From: Pegea sp. RAD2-039
Taxonomy: Eukaryota; Chordata; Thaliacea; Salpida; Salpidae
Reading direction: 5' to 3'
DNA: 64,000 nt
NCBI GenBank assembly: GCA_034620365.1
Contig: JAQGEQ010000104.1
Location: 17,552 to 81,551 of the forward strand
The stretch's first letter is position 1, and the number at the start of each line of letters is the position of its first letter. Under the pieces are notes generated by a model, which was not told the origin of the DNA, searched no databases, and saw nothing but the letters and a program-made list of their open reading frames with translations. The position numbers and the translations under genes are program-made. Shown piece after piece: positions 12,170 to 24,814 of this stretch.

Positions 12170-12280
12170 TTACAGCTTTTTGTAATCGGGCGGACTTCAG
12201 TTGCCTTGTAGGCCACTAACAAGTCTCTTGTGATAAGTTACAAGTGACTTTGCTAGTTTCTGAGAAGCAGATATACTGAA
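12170..12280. other. GC-richer block of unknown nature
   Basis: A stretch including CGGGCGGACTTCAGTTGCC and nested near-repeats of ACAAGT and ACTTGT stands out from its AT-rich setting. It contains several stop codons in all frames and no tRNA fold that I could see. No second copy was noticed in the window. Confidence 0.35.
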
Positions 12281-12919
12281 TTATAAAAACCAAATGTTTA
12301 GAACATTTGAATAGTATTACTTAGAATATGATGATTGGGGAAATATATGATAACAATTTTGAACAAAGGTAGAAAAACATAAATATTTATTTAAATAAAA
12401 TTTTATTATTACTCTGATTTAATATTTGCTTCTTATGTTTGCAATTAGAAAACAGGAAACTAGTTTAGAAGCAAGTTTGATTATGAGGAAGCTCATTTGA
12501 CGTAGCGACGTTTCTTTCTAATTATATTTAAGGATTAGGTGATGATGTCAAAAGCACAACAATTGTAAACAAATTTAAGAAGAGAAATATACCCAAAAGG
12601 TTATAAACTTACTCAGCATCAACAAAACAAAATACGACATGAATTTTTACAAAATATTTGAAAAAATGATTAAATGATTTAACTATAATAAAACAACCTT
12701 TTACCAAGACACGTAGCAAAACTTTCAGTAAAAGTTTAAAAATCTCAAATTTATTTAACATATTTTACAATATTAAACAACTTGCTTAATTTTATTGTTA
12801 TACAGTTAGAATGCTAGGAGTTTTTAAAATATAGCTTCACTAATTAAATGTAGATAAAAATAAAGGTTATTATTTTCGATAATCACAATAATAAGTAAAA
12901 TATATTGAAGAGGATGTTT

Positions 12920-13240
12920 CATTCACGGATACATTTAATTGATTAAATCAAATAATTTTGCTGTGTATAATAATGAAGTTTTGGCTTGATAGAATTACAC
13001 TTTTAAATCACTAAAGTAAAAGATTATTCAAAAACGAAACAGAATCTAGTAAAAGTTAGTTTACGATTACAGACTAACACATTTTAAAATACTTTAATAT
13101 TAGTAAATGTTACATCGACATTTAGTCGACTTCAAATTAAATTTTTCAAAAAAATTGGTTTCCAAGACAATTAGATTTAGCGCTAAAAATTGCTTAATAA
13201 AAAGGATTTTTATTCTAGTGTTTGTGGGTTAAACACTGAT
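12920..13240. repeat. Inverted repeat with 22.64-22.93 kb, contains class D module
   Basis: The box TAGTGTTTGTGGGTTAAACA (13216-13235) and hairpin ATCGACATTTAGTCGAC (13114-13130) are mirrored at 22648 and 22743. The flank with GAAGTTTTGGCTTGATAGA is mirrored near 22885. Confidence 0.65.
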
Positions 13241-14570
13241 TTATCACCGTAAAGAGAAACCCACTAAATTAGGATTCAAATTATTTTTGTTTAGGTTAAA
13301 AAGACATAAAAAACTCTTTCTCTATGTTTTGCTTTTATAATGATTATCCCAAACTAAAAAGTGTTAAATCTTATATTAGTTTTGTCAAAAAGTCGTACAA
13401 ATCTCCACAGTGTTTAAAAATCAAATAACAGTTTTAGAACTAAAAAGCTGATAATTATAGAGAGAATGAAAAAGTTTTATTTTTTTAATCCTATAACTAA
13501 AAGAACTTCACTGAACTATTGATCTAATTAAAATGATAAATAATAAAATTTAATGGTTTTCATCTTTTGCAAATACAAAAACTTGTTCATTAATAGCAAA
13601 GCAACTTTCAGATTATGGATCTAAAATTGGTGAAATGTTTTCCACGCAATAATTAAATTTGATTCCAAATAAAATGTAAAAACTGGTAAGTCTGTAGTTT
13701 CACTAAATTAAACGAAAGCATCAATTAATTGAGTTAATTGAAAATTTTTTTGTTAAAATGTTATTATCAGTCCTATTCTAAATTTGATAATTAAATAGTA
13801 AAATACTATTTTTTTGATTTTTCTTAATAAAAAGTAAAATTTTTTCAAAAAAGATTTCTTATATTAAAAGATTTCAAAAATTTTCTTGGGTTAAACTTAT
13901 TAGTATGTGATGTATTTCACAATTTTTTCTTATTACAAAATTTAGTAATCTTATTTATATGTCCTAACAGCAATTTAAAGAATTCAATTTTTCAAACAAA
14001 AGGCTTAACTGGAAATCTTCTGATAGCTTATAGAGAATATCTGAAAAACTTTATGATAAATATAAAAAAGTTGATAATTATTCTTGACGTCGTATAACAA
14101 TATCAATTGATTAAAGCACACGTAAAATTTAACGATACCACAAACATAAGATTGTTTAAACAAGTTATATAACAGTATAGATTTCAATAAAGCGTTTTTC
14201 ATACCTGCATTCATTCTCCTAATGATTTATTTGGATGATGCACTTTTGCATCTAATTATAAAATAAGTTTTGCTTCATAGTCAACCCATTCAGTTTTGGA
14301 AAATTTTTATTTTGTAAAAATATTCAGTTGAAGTTAATACAGCAAGTTGAAGGAATTTATAATACTAACTATATCAAGATTCAACTTTCAGATTATCGAA
14401 TAGTCTTGATATTTTCCCAGATACTTATTTCACCAAATTAAGCAATTAATACTAACAGTAAATATAAACCAATCTACAAACTGTACAAATAATTTAAGTA
14501 ATTTATAATAATGTTATTTCAGTTTTTAGATATTTGTTATTGCAGCAAAAGTTGTATAATATTGTTCAAA
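13240..14570. other. AT-rich sequence, one module, no gene
   Basis: Apart from the class A module at 14138-14252, no feature is supported. The minus-strand open frame at 14005-14214 covers that module and is not a gene candidate. Confidence 0.45.
14138..14252 (+). repeat. Box-hairpin module, class A
   Basis: GATACCACAAACATAAGATT is followed by the perfect hairpin GATGCA-CTTT-TGCATC at 14237-14252. Confidence 0.65.
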
Positions 14571-14574
14571 AGAG

Positions 14575-14870
14575 TAGCATATGATATATTTGAAGATGAT
14601 TGCTCAGAAAATAATTGCTTCTAAAAGTGGCGAAAAACTGAAACCAGACTGATATTAAATACAAAGTTCGAGGTCCACCATTGGATTTGAGATTTGCCAA
14701 GAATTTTCTAAAAACGGAAGTGGCAACAAACCAGTGGTTCCCCTAATTTATATAACATTTTCTCTGCATACAACTGTGAATACCATCCTTTAAGCACAAG
14801 ATATCACTTCACAGAAGCGTCTAATCAAATCTCAAAAGCGTCCCAATGATATTTCTTATAAAATCTAATA
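14575..14870 (+). mobile_element. LINE fragment: end of ORF1 and start of ORF2
   Basis: It matches the reverse complement of about 3690-4000 of the full LINE. Shared words are AAATACAAAGTTCGAGGT, AAAAACGGAAGTG and CACAGAAGC. The remnant ORF1 end reads IKYKVRGPP against FKYKVRGSP in the full element. Stops and indels show it is dead. It lies in opposite orientation to the 0.7-5.2 kb element, and both ends are truncated. Confidence 0.75.
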
Positions 14871-15625
14871 TTTATAGAAAAACATGTATTTCATTATACA
14901 TCTATATCAACAATAAACAATTTCGATTAAATTTTCTTCAAAGGTTGTTTTAAACGGTTATTTGCTGTAAAGATACAGATAGTATTTTATCAAAATTACT
15001 ATTTCTACTTAAATTCTAGAACTGAAAAGAACAAGTAGAAAATTTTATCCAGATTTGTAAACATTAAGCAGCAAATTTTATTTTTCTTATAGCTGCTAAT
15101 ATTTAAATACCAACTTAGCAAATCTATTATGAGACATTATTATTATACTATTATGCATTCAACACGAATGACTAATTTTATAAATATTCTTAAATTAGAT
15201 GAAACATAGAAAAGTAATATTTTTTATACAGTTGCAAAATAAAACAGTTAAAATAAAATTACCTAATTTTAAATATGTAACAGCTAGAGTTCTAATAAAA
15301 CATAGAGTTCTAAAATAGTTGTAAAAATTTATAAATATTTTTATACTTGTCCTAAGACGTAACTATTTTATATTTACTTTATCTTAATTGTTAGTGTTGT
15401 AAAATATCTTTTACATCTACTGTAAACAACTCGTATGTAAAATATCTACTTATATACTTCTTCTTAATTTCAGATTATGAAACTTTTCTGTTGCTTAACC
15501 TACGTTTTGAAGATTATTTACTAAAAAAAACAGGTCTATTTTTAATCCTCAAGTTAGTTTAAAGCAATTGACTAGAAAGATTATTTAAGTTTCAGATATT
15601 TATTATTGTAGCAAACTTAACCTAT

Positions 15626-15639
15626 CCGCTAGATGGCTC
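15626..15639 (+). promoter_or_regulatory. CTCF-like motif 3
   Basis: CCGCTAGATGGCTC, the forward orientation of the CTCF consensus, with one change from the GGCGC end. Confidence 0.4.
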
Positions 15640-16522
15640 AAACAGTCAAAACAAAATATTACAATTTTTGCATTTTTGTAATGAATCAAACAGTAAAAAT
15701 TAAAGTTATTCTAAACTGTATACATTATGTAAAATATATATTGTAAAATTACTTTTACTTTTAATCCTAAAAATATGGTTTATTAGTTAAAATGTATATC
15801 ATTAAACAAAAGTTAGAAATTTCTTTGTTCTTCAGATAAACTTTAACAACTTCAGAATTTGATGTAATAAAGCTATTTCATCTTACAGCTGTTAATTAAT
15901 ATCTTGTTAGTTTAATTGACTTTACTTAATTTAATGAAAAAAATTATTTTTGTTTTAAAATAAAGAAATAAATATAATTATTATCTGAATAGTTAGATAT
16001 TTAATTAAAGCAAAAATTATAATCTTTATAATAATTATATTTTTAATTACAATATCAATTGAATAAAGCATGAGTAATCTTTGATGAAACTACAAACATA
16101 GGAGTTGGTATAGATCATTTATAACTCTATAATTTTATTATGATTTGTATAAATTTTATTACAATATCTTAGTTATCGTTAGTTTTAATGTGTAAAGTCG
16201 CCAAGTGATAATTGTAAATTTAGAAAATTATCCAAATTGTTAAAACCTGTTTATCACTTCATATTAATACAATTTTATTTTTTTTCTGATAACGCAAATT
16301 CTTGATGTTTCTGCAAGAATTGAAAAACAACTTTCGTTTGTGGTATTGATGATTTTTTTTTACAAAAAAAAACTCTTTTTCTAAAAAAATGTTGTGTTAA
16401 ATGAATAAATTAAAGATTACGAAAAATCAAATTACACTTGTACAAGGAGCTTATAAAGGTCACGAAATCTCGAAACATCACGAAAGCTCATTTTTTCCAT
16501 GGAAAAATTTATTTGATATAGA

Positions 16523-16640
16523 GATGCAAAATTGCATCGTCCAAATTTAGATACTACGCATCAATTATTTGATACCAAAACACTCTTTCCTCGTAATCTA
16601 TACGGTTATATATTATCTTCATTCAATCTTATGTTTGTGG
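16523..16640 (-). repeat. Box-hairpin module, class A
   Basis: Read on the minus strand, ACCACAAACATAAGATTGAA leads through a run of TATA-like bases to the hairpin GATGCAATTTTGCATC. It is mirrored by the module at 28153-28270. Confidence 0.65.
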
Positions 16641-17008
16641 TATCAGTAAATTTTTTGATTGCTTTAATCAATCGATAATGTTATTGATGATATTGTTGTT
16701 ATACTGATATTATTAATTCAATTTAAAATTAATTATAAATAAACTCAACTTTTATCAAAACATTTATTTTGTTTCTTTATATCTCTCAATAATTTATTTT
16801 CTTGTTTTTACTTATTGTTGAATAATATTAGATTTTAATTAACACTGCATGTTTACAAAAATTTAAAGTATAAATAGTATTTTATAAAATGGAAATTAAG
16901 AGTACGTTGGTAACTGTGACTATTTTAAAAACTTTATTATTTTAGATAATGTTAACAAATCAAGACTAAAAGATCAATCTACAGAAAACAAATCAACTAT
17001 TTCCTTTT

Positions 17009-17030
17009 CCGCTACTTGTGCGCTAGATGG
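17009..17030 (+). promoter_or_regulatory. CTCF-like motif 4, compound form
   Basis: CCGCTACTTG then TGCGCTAGATGG: two half motifs together. It is mirrored at 18981 and 27766. Confidence 0.35.
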
Positions 17031-17689
17031 TTCGCATAAAAATAAAATACCTGAAAAATACACAATTTTATCATAATCTTAATATTTTTTTGGCAGTACT
17101 TTCAGCTTACAAAGAATATTATCCAACAATTTTAGACATTATCTTTTATTAATTTAAAAAACGTTCTTAATTCACATATCTCCATTCATAAAAGTTATTT
17201 TTACTTTTTGTAATTTGATCTATCAACGGCAAAAATTTAAAATTTTAAAAATTTTAGAAACAAAATAGTATTGCTTGACATTTCAGCTCATGATAGAAAA
17301 TTTGTAAACTCTTTGATATTTGTCAAATGCAATAAATAGTTAAAAACCCATTAATTTTAACTTTTTGCTTCTATTGTTTGCGTTCTCTAGAAAATAGAAT
17401 GTTTTGGCTAATAATAAATATCTAACACATTGATATTTTATGGATAAATTACTTTAATGATTTGTATGATTTCTAAATTTGTAACTCATTTTGAGTTTTA
17501 AATTTATAAGTTTCTAATTCATTTTGAAGATCAAACGAATATAATCTCTGAGTCTTATAGTACTCTCAATTAAAAAAAAAGTCACATGACTTTTGATTTA
17601 ATTTTTCATTATCAGCACGACTGATGGTTTTTAATTTTAATCATCAAAGTAGGAATGACTTTAAATCTTTATTAAATACAGCTTGATAA

Positions 17690-18560
17690 GAAACTGGATC
17701 AGAAAAATTAAACTAATTTGGTTTGTATAATAGTAAACTTATAATAAATTTTCTTATCAACTTTAAATCAAATTTTCTATTATAACAATTTTGTCAACAA
17801 AATGCTTATCAATAAAATTATAAAATTAGTTTAATTTGAACTTGATCCTATACACTTCAGATTGCAACAACGTTTATAAGAAATAAAAAGTAAAATAAAA
17901 CTCAATCATTCGTAAAGGATTGCAAAGTTTTTTAATTTGGAGCTAAAGTACTTTACAACTAAACTTTAAATAATAAAAAAGTTAATTATAGTTAATATTA
18001 GTTAAAAACACGATATTAATGTTATATATAACAGTATCTTTATAATATTAATATCAACAATAACTTTATCGATTGAATAAAGCCATCGAAAAATTTACCG
18101 ATACCACAAACATAAGAATGAATGAAGATAGTATATAACCGTAAAGCTTATAAAGAAGTTATATCATTTTATTTCTTATCTGGATAACAATACTAATTTG
18201 GAAGATGCAGTTTTGCATTTGATTATCTTAATGAAATACAACTGGATAAGAAAAATTAAACTAATTTGGTTTGTATGGTAGTAAACTTAAAATAAATTTT
18301 CTTATCAACTTTAAAATCAAATTTTCTATTTGAACAATATTTGTCAACAAAATGCTTATCAATAAAATTATAAAATTATTTTCATTTGAGCTTGATCCCA
18401 TGCACTTCAGATTGCAACAACGTTTATAAGAAAATAAGATAAAAGTAAAACTCAATCTTTCGTAAAGGATTGCAAAGTTTGTAAATTTGGAGTTAAATTC
18501 AAAGTTTTACTTTACAACGAAACTTTAAATAATAAATAAGGTTATTAACTTGAGTTATTA
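17690..18560 (+). repeat. Tandem duplication of a class B-like unit, period about 545 bases
   Basis: The unit 17690-18000 (AACTGGATCAGAAAAATTAA ... CTTCAGATTGCAACAACG) recurs at 18240-18545 with few changes. The class A module at 18104-18219 lies between the copies. Further copies of the unit are at about 26.99-27.28 and 42.96-43.26 kb. The minus-strand open frame at 18261-18455 lies within it and is not supported as a gene. Confidence 0.7.
18104..18219 (+). repeat. Box-hairpin module, class A
   Basis: GATACCACAAACATAAG, then ATATATAACCGTAAAGCTTA, then hairpin GATGCAGTTTTGCATT (one mismatch) at 18204-18219. Confidence 0.6.
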
Positions 18561-18980
18561 TTCATCACAAAATATTTTTGTAAACATGTTATTGGTAATA
18601 TGACAGATTTTTTACTAATTGAAAACTTTTCATTCAAAAGAAATAGTATTTTGCTTTTTATTATTATTTAATCAAAATCATTAAATATCAGCTCGGTAAT
18701 TTTTCTTTTTACTATCATGAGATAAAATATCAATAATATAATTTTGATTCTACTGTTTTAAAAATTGTAATTTTTTGCCGTTGATATATCAATTTAAAAA
18801 AATTAAAATTAAATTTTAAGAATGGAAACTATATGACTTACTAACCTTTTCCAGATTCCTAAGAAAATAAAAATGTCAAAATATGTTATATAATATTTTC
18901 TTTAAACTGAAAGTAATACCAAAAAATATTATAATTATAATAAATGATGTTTTTTTAAAGTGTGTTTTGATAACAAACCG

Positions 18981-18998
18981 TCTAGCGCCAAGTAGCGG
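18981..18998. promoter_or_regulatory. CTCF-like motif 5, compound form
   Basis: TCTAGCGCCAAGTAGCGG followed by AAAAGGAAA. Confidence 0.35.
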
Positions 18999-19285
18999 AA
19001 AAGGAAACAATCGACTTGTTTTTTGTAGATTTATCTTTTAGTCCTCATTTGTTTATATTACTTAAAACAATAAAGATTTTAAATAGTCACAGTAACCAAT
19101 GTACTATTAATTTTTAATTTATAAAATACTTAATTATTGAGTTAAACCTAGAAATAAAATAACTGTTTTTGATGGAAGCTCAGATTAATGATACTTAAAT
19201 TTAATTTGAACTAATGTATCATTATAAAAATAATATCAACAATAACTTTATCGATTGATTAAAGCCATTGAAAAATTTACCGATA

Positions 19286-19403
19286 CCACAAACATAAGAT
19301 TGAATGAAAATAATATATAACCGTAAAGCTTACGGAAATATGAAATCGTTTTATCTCGTAATTTGAAATTAAGATAATAATTTGGAAGATGCAATTTTGT
19401 ATC
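19286..19403 (+). repeat. Box-hairpin module, class A
   Basis: Box ACCACAAACATAAGATTGAA, an additional small hairpin CCGTAA-AGC-TTACGG near 19321, and a hairpin GATGCAATTTTGTATC at 19388-19403. The GATGCAATTTTGTATC stem has a G-T wobble. Confidence 0.6.
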
Positions 19404-19419
19404 TGGTTGTCAAGTAAGT

Positions 19420-20700
19420 TTTTTCGAAGGTAAAAATAAGATTTTACGTTTTTTTGAGATTGTTTGATGTTTACAAATTCCTTGTAAAAAAGTATAACTT
19501 AAATTTTCTTTTAATCTTTTGTTATGCATTTAAGTCAACATTTTTTGACAAACAACCATTTTTTTGTGCCCAAAATCTATCAAACAAACTAATATTGTTT
19601 TTCGTAAGAACATCAGGATTGAGGGTTTTCTCTAAATTGTTCGAAGGTTTTTTAATTGTGTTTGCTGTTAGTAATTTTCTTTTTAATTTCTTTTAAATAT
19701 TTTAGGATTCATCATATATTAAATTACTTACTTTCTTCATTGAGTTTTTTATGCTATCTAAGCAATTTTTATACAAACAATATGATTTAAATTCTTCATA
19801 ATCAGTAAGAAACAACTAAAATCTTAATTTGAAGTTTTTAAAGACTGTTTCATCATAAATCTTTTCTTTGAATCAAAAATGAAAAATTGAAAATGCGAGT
19901 TATAATTTTAACAACTCTTAAATCTTTCTATAATAATAAATAGATCTAAAATCCGTGAACTACTTCAAAAGTACTGTTTGTCGGTCAAAAATAATCAAAA
20001 TATTCTTCCAATTACATCAAAAACATAAAATTAGTTCCCGAATGACTTTTAATTTTCTTAATCTTTTGATCAGAAGATGTTTTTATATCAATATATGTGT
20101 TATCTCACGATACCATCTTATAATTCAAATCTTATTGTAAAGAATGAATACTGAAGATATTAAAGTGTTTGATAAATGGAGCTTGTTAAAGAAATATAAT
20201 GATTTTGATTAAACGATATGAAAAGGAAATAACTTTAAACTAATCAAGTGTTTTGTCAATTTTTTTTAGAAAATAGGAACTTAAAATTTTCTACTGATTC
20301 ACTGAATGAAGTTTCGTTGAAAAGTATTTCAACTCAAAATTATGTAAACGATTTGTTATCAGGAAGAAAGGTATGAAAGATATACTTTTTTATTATTTAT
20401 AAACGTTGTTTTTTATGTTGCCATCTAGAGTTTGTAGGATCAATCTATAGTACGATATTTTTTTAATTTTAATATTAAATTATTTGTTGACATATACTGC
20501 TTAAACAGAAAATTTGACTTAAAGGTGAAAAACAATCTTTATTGTAACTTAATTATTGGTACAAACAAAATTAGTATAGAATTTTAACAATATAAAATTT
20601 ACCAAAATTTATTAATTTAAAATTGATCCCACAAACTCTAAATTGTAACCAATTAATAATAAATCAAAAGGTTGTAAAATCCATTGTAGTGAAAAATCGA
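19420..20700. other. Repeat-derived sequence without a gene
   Basis: The stretch near 19435-19490 (TTTGATGTTTACAAATTCCT) recurs near 5270 and, inverted, near 56440. The open frames at 19454-19696 and 19955-20140 are AT-driven and the first overlaps this repeat; neither has recognisable motifs. Confidence 0.5.
20316..20446 (-). repeat. Box-hairpin module, class B
   Basis: Hairpin GTTGAAAAGTATTTCAAC at 20316-20333 with a minus-strand box variant (plus strand AGAGTTTGTAGGATCAA near 20437). Confidence 0.5.
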
Positions 20701-20713
20701 GAAATTTACCGAT

Positions 20714-20834
20714 ACCACAAACGTAAGATTGAATTAAGATAATATATAACCGTAAAGCTTAGGGAGAAGGCCGGTTTAACTGATGAATTAATAGTCTTTT
20801 TATTGACTTATTTTGGAAGATGCACTTTCGCATC
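20714..20834 (+). repeat. Box-hairpin module, class A
   Basis: GATACCACAAACGTAAGATT then hairpin GATGCACTTTCGCATC at 20819-20834. The stem is GATGC/GCATC here: the sixth pair (A with C) does not form. Confidence 0.6.
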
Positions 20835-20948
20835 TGATTATCAAATTTTTTTATGTGACGTTTTAGTTTTACTTTTTAATCATTGATTTATTCATTTAAG
20901 TCAAAATTTTTTAAGAACAACAGTTTTTCTACACAAAATCTATCGTTA

Positions 20949-21040
20949 CCACAAACGAAGATTATTTTTCATAAGAATATCAAGATTGAACGTTTTCTAT
21001 AAATTGATTAAAATTGTTAAAATCTGTTTGCTACTAGTAG
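20949..21040 (+). repeat. Box with downstream palindrome
   Basis: TACCACAAACGAAGATT is followed about 82 bases on by the 10-base palindrome CTACTAGTAG (21031-21040). The homologous box at 28444 lacks an obvious hairpin at this distance. Confidence 0.35.
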
Positions 21041-22013
21041 TTTTTCTTTGTAATTTCTTTTAAATATTTTTGGGTTCATTTTTCATTATTTTCTTAATTG
21101 AGTATTTCTGGCTATTCAGAAACTAGAAATACGATTTTGCATTTTTATGAGTATTTTTTTTACAAAATATATTTGTTTTGAAATTGTCAATCGTTTTTAA
21201 ATTATATAAATTGTGAAGGTACTTGTTAACAGGATATTACTAAAAATTAAAAATGGAATATTTAAAAATGTTTAAAGTCTGTTGTTTATGGTGCTAGAAA
21301 TCTAAATAAGTTTAACATTTTTAAAGAAAGTACAATGAAATCGGTGTACAAAATTACTGCATGTAATATCAAAACATGTTAACTTTTTTTGCTTTTAATA
21401 AAGCAAGTTGTTTAAGTTCATTTGAAATCTCAGACAATGCCAATTGAAAAAGTGTTAAAATGATATACATGTTACTTAAATACATAAAATTTGCAGATAA
21501 CATTAAAAATTCAGTTCATTATGAAAGTTATACTTTATTTAAACTTCAATGTTATTTGAAATAATTGGTTAATTTGAAATTTCATTTTTAATGATTTAAC
21601 TCTCTGTGCTTTAATGTACTTTTCATGATTTTAAAACCTATAATTTGGGAATTACTTTCGTGACTTCTTTTAAAATTTATAATATCAAAAATAAAATTAA
21701 AAAATTTATTGACTTTTTATCAATTATTTATTCTAAATTTTCTACCTTTTTTAATAATAGTATGTGCAAATATTAAATTGCTTAATGTCTTCCTTGCTGA
21801 AAACTCATAACATTTTTTTCTGTTTTTCAATTGTTTTTTTTTGTGTATACTATACACTTATTAGAATTACATAAACATTGTTACAAGCTTTAATTTATTG
21901 TAAGTTTGAATGTGTATGTATTAATTTTTATGAAACGAAAAATAAATCAATCAATTGTAGATATTTTCTAAAGCCTTCATAACAACTTTAAAAAAAGAAT
22001 TCATTTGAACTTG

Positions 22014-22120
22014 ATAACACAAACTCTAGATAGTGACAAAGTAATAAAGTATAAAAAACTAACTTAGGATTACTCGGAAGTTTTGAATAATAAATTTTTT
22101 GAGTTGAAATATTTTTCAAC
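22014..22120 (+). repeat. Box-hairpin module, class B
   Basis: Box variant GATAACACAAACTCTAGAT then hairpin GTTGAAATATTTTTCAAC at 22103-22120. Confidence 0.55.
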
Positions 22121-22647
22121 GAAATTTTAATTTGTAAATCAGTCATATAAACTGTTTTCATTTTTCACGAAAAATCACATAAAAATGTTAAGTAAAAATT
22201 TTATTTGGTTGTTTTAAACTTGATACTTGTCTTATGACAGAATATTAGTTTTAGATTAGTACTTTCAATTAATCAAATAAAATTATTTACGGCATCACCA
22301 AAACTGCTTCAAATGTAGTTTCATTTGAAATTTTATTTCATATAAATAAAAGATATATAAATATACTAATTAATATATTTAATTTAATTTATAATTAATA
22401 TAAAATATAAATAGTTGTTTCAATTTTCAATGTTATAATTTTAGTATTTTAAGTTTGTTGTTTTACCAAAATAATGAAGTTTATATTGCAATAACAAAAG
22501 TGATTAATTTCAAATTTTTCAATTTTTATTGTTCTATTTGCAACATTTTTAAATTAGAATTTTTTAAATTTCAGCTTAATAAAATAGCTTAATAACAAAA
22601 TCCTGGACTAGTGCTTTTCTCCTTATCGTGATAAATCAGTGTTTAAC

Positions 22648-22759
22648 CCACAAACACTAGAATCACAAGACTTTTTATTAAGTATTTTTAGGAGTATCTA
22701 CTATTGCTTGCAAAGTCGGTAATGCTAGATCTTTAATTTGAAGTCGACTAAATGTCGAT
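22648..22759 (+). repeat. Box-hairpin module, class D
   Basis: AACCCACAAACACTAGAATC then hairpin GTCGACTAAATGTCGAT at 22743-22759. It is the mirror of 13114-13227. Confidence 0.6.
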
Positions 22760-23189
22760 ATAACTATTACTAATGTATCTAAAAATGTTAGTCTGTAATT
22801 CATAAATTTGTATCTGATAGATTCTCTTTTGTTTTATAATAATCTTTAACTTTAGTTATTTGAAAGCGTAATTTTATCAAGCTAAAACTTCATTATTATT
22901 AACAACAACCTTATTTGATTTAACCAATTAAGTGTATATGTGATTGACAGAAAGAAATCAAAATTAAGAATTGTTAAAGAAAGAACAGAACTACTGTAAA
23001 AGTAAAAGTAAAATACAATCAATTCTAAATCAAATCAAATTTTATAAAACAAACTAAAATAAGAAGATGAGCAAAGTGAATTTAGAAGTTTAATTTTCAA
23101 ATTTATCAAAATTACTTTGCTAAGAATTAATATACAATGGAAATCTGTATTTTATAAATAATAATTTTAAAATTTTCATATTAATTTGT

Positions 23190-24780
23190 AACAATAAAAA
23201 AAATTAAAATTCTATTTTAATTTACAAAATAATTTTAACAAAAACGAATAAAAAATTTTTAATTTTTACTCTTTTTGTAATCTACAGTAGAAAAACAAAT
23301 TTAATTAAGCTATTTTAGGTTAAAATTATTATATTTATGGTTTTGATACAAACGTTTTAAAATGTATCATCTTGTACAAAATATATAAAATTATTTTTAA
23401 AATGAAAAACATCATCCAATTTATATTTAAAGGTGGTTTTCTTGAAAGTTAGTATTTAATGTTTATTTTTTTGCTTTAAGAAAGCTCATTTTAAAGTGTT
23501 TAAATTATAATAATTATTATAAACTTTTAGTATTACGATTGTATATGAGGAATAATTAAGCTAAAAAATAAACATCTGAACTTTTAAAAAATGTTACTAA
23601 CAGAACAATAAACATTAAAAATGATTGTTAAAATTTTGCTATAAAGTAGAAAGTTCAACATTTTGGTAAAACAACAAGATTAAAATATAAAAATTAAAAA
23701 TATTTAGTCAAACATTTTCTCTTGGGGTTGTAAATTGTTATGGTTATAAAAATTTTATAAGAAAAATCTATAATTAGCTTATTTTTTTACCTTTATATAA
23801 TTCACTTTGCTGTCATATAAGTTCTTATTCTTTATCATTATAAATTATTTAGTTATTATATAAAATCAATTTAATGTTCATAATAGCTATAATTTTTAAG
23901 ATTATTTATTTATATTTTTATGAAATAAAGTTTCAGATGAAACTGCATATGAAACAGATCTTAGTGATACCCTATGAAATTTTATGTAATTATTTCAAAG
24001 CTAGAAAACCTATTCAATTTTTTTACATAATTCTTAAACTGTTTAGATAAATGAACTAAAGTTTTGACCTAAATTAATTTTATCGCATTATCTGTAAATA
24101 ATAGAAGTTCACTTTATTCAACTTGCTCACTAATTGTTTTTTCCATGAAAAGTTATCTAAGTCCAAATTATAACTTCAAGCAAAATAAAACCCAAAATAT
24201 TTAACTGATCATAAGATTGAAAAATGCATTTTGTAAATCAACTATATTTATTATCAGAAAATATTTCAGAGATGAATGCTTGCTTTATTGTTATCTACAA
24301 GGTTATACAACCTCTACTTATTATCTTAGGTTTGTTGTATCGTTAACTATTACGAGTACTTTAATCAATTTATAACATTAATGAAAATATTATTATTATA
24401 ATAATATTATTGGTTCAATTTAAAAACAAGTATCAGTAAGATAATTACTTTGGTTTTTGTAGCTTTGAAAAAGTTAAAACTTTTTCATGGGATTACTTAA
24501 TATTATCAAGATCAGTAAGATGAATCATAGTTCTAAAATAGTACCTATATAGTCAACTCAACTTCAACATTAAATGTTTAAACTATATAAACTAATATAT
24601 AATACAAAATATAATTATTATCTTTTACTTACTTTGTAAAATAAGAGTTTAACATAAAAAATACAATATCAAAATTACGGATACTTATTGGTTTAAACTT
24701 GATCCCTCAAACTGTTGATTGTAACAAAGTTTTTATAAGCAAAAAGTTCTGCAAAGTTTTGAGATGATTGTAAACAATAC
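23190..24780. repeat. Right arm of inverted repeat with 9.30-10.99 kb
   Basis: The reverse of the 9.3-11.0 kb arm. The part 24050-24760 is also a direct copy of about 49590-50410 (TTTTGACCTAAATTAATTTT at the start of both). No coding sequence. Confidence 0.7.
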
Positions 24781-24814
24781 ATTAAAGTAATAAGATAAAT
24801 TAATAAATTAAAAA

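Larger units (their letters stand above)
11000..12920. other. Mixed repeat patches, no gene
   Basis: The segment 11.02-11.08 kb is a direct copy of 21.26-21.31 kb, and 11.34-11.70 kb a direct copy of 22.09-22.44 kb. An orphan GATGCA hairpin lies at 11799-11814. Apart from the block at 12170-12280, the rest shows no coding or RNA signal. Confidence 0.5.
15400..17330. repeat. Left arm of inverted repeat with 27.47-29.52 kb
   Basis: It pairs in reverse with 27470-29525. Landmarks are the GC motif at 15626 against 29268, ACAAACATAGGAGTTGGT at 16090 against 28690, and the GC motif at 17009 against 27766. A further piece at about 15.4-15.65 kb also matches 43.57-43.83 kb inverted. Confidence 0.72.
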
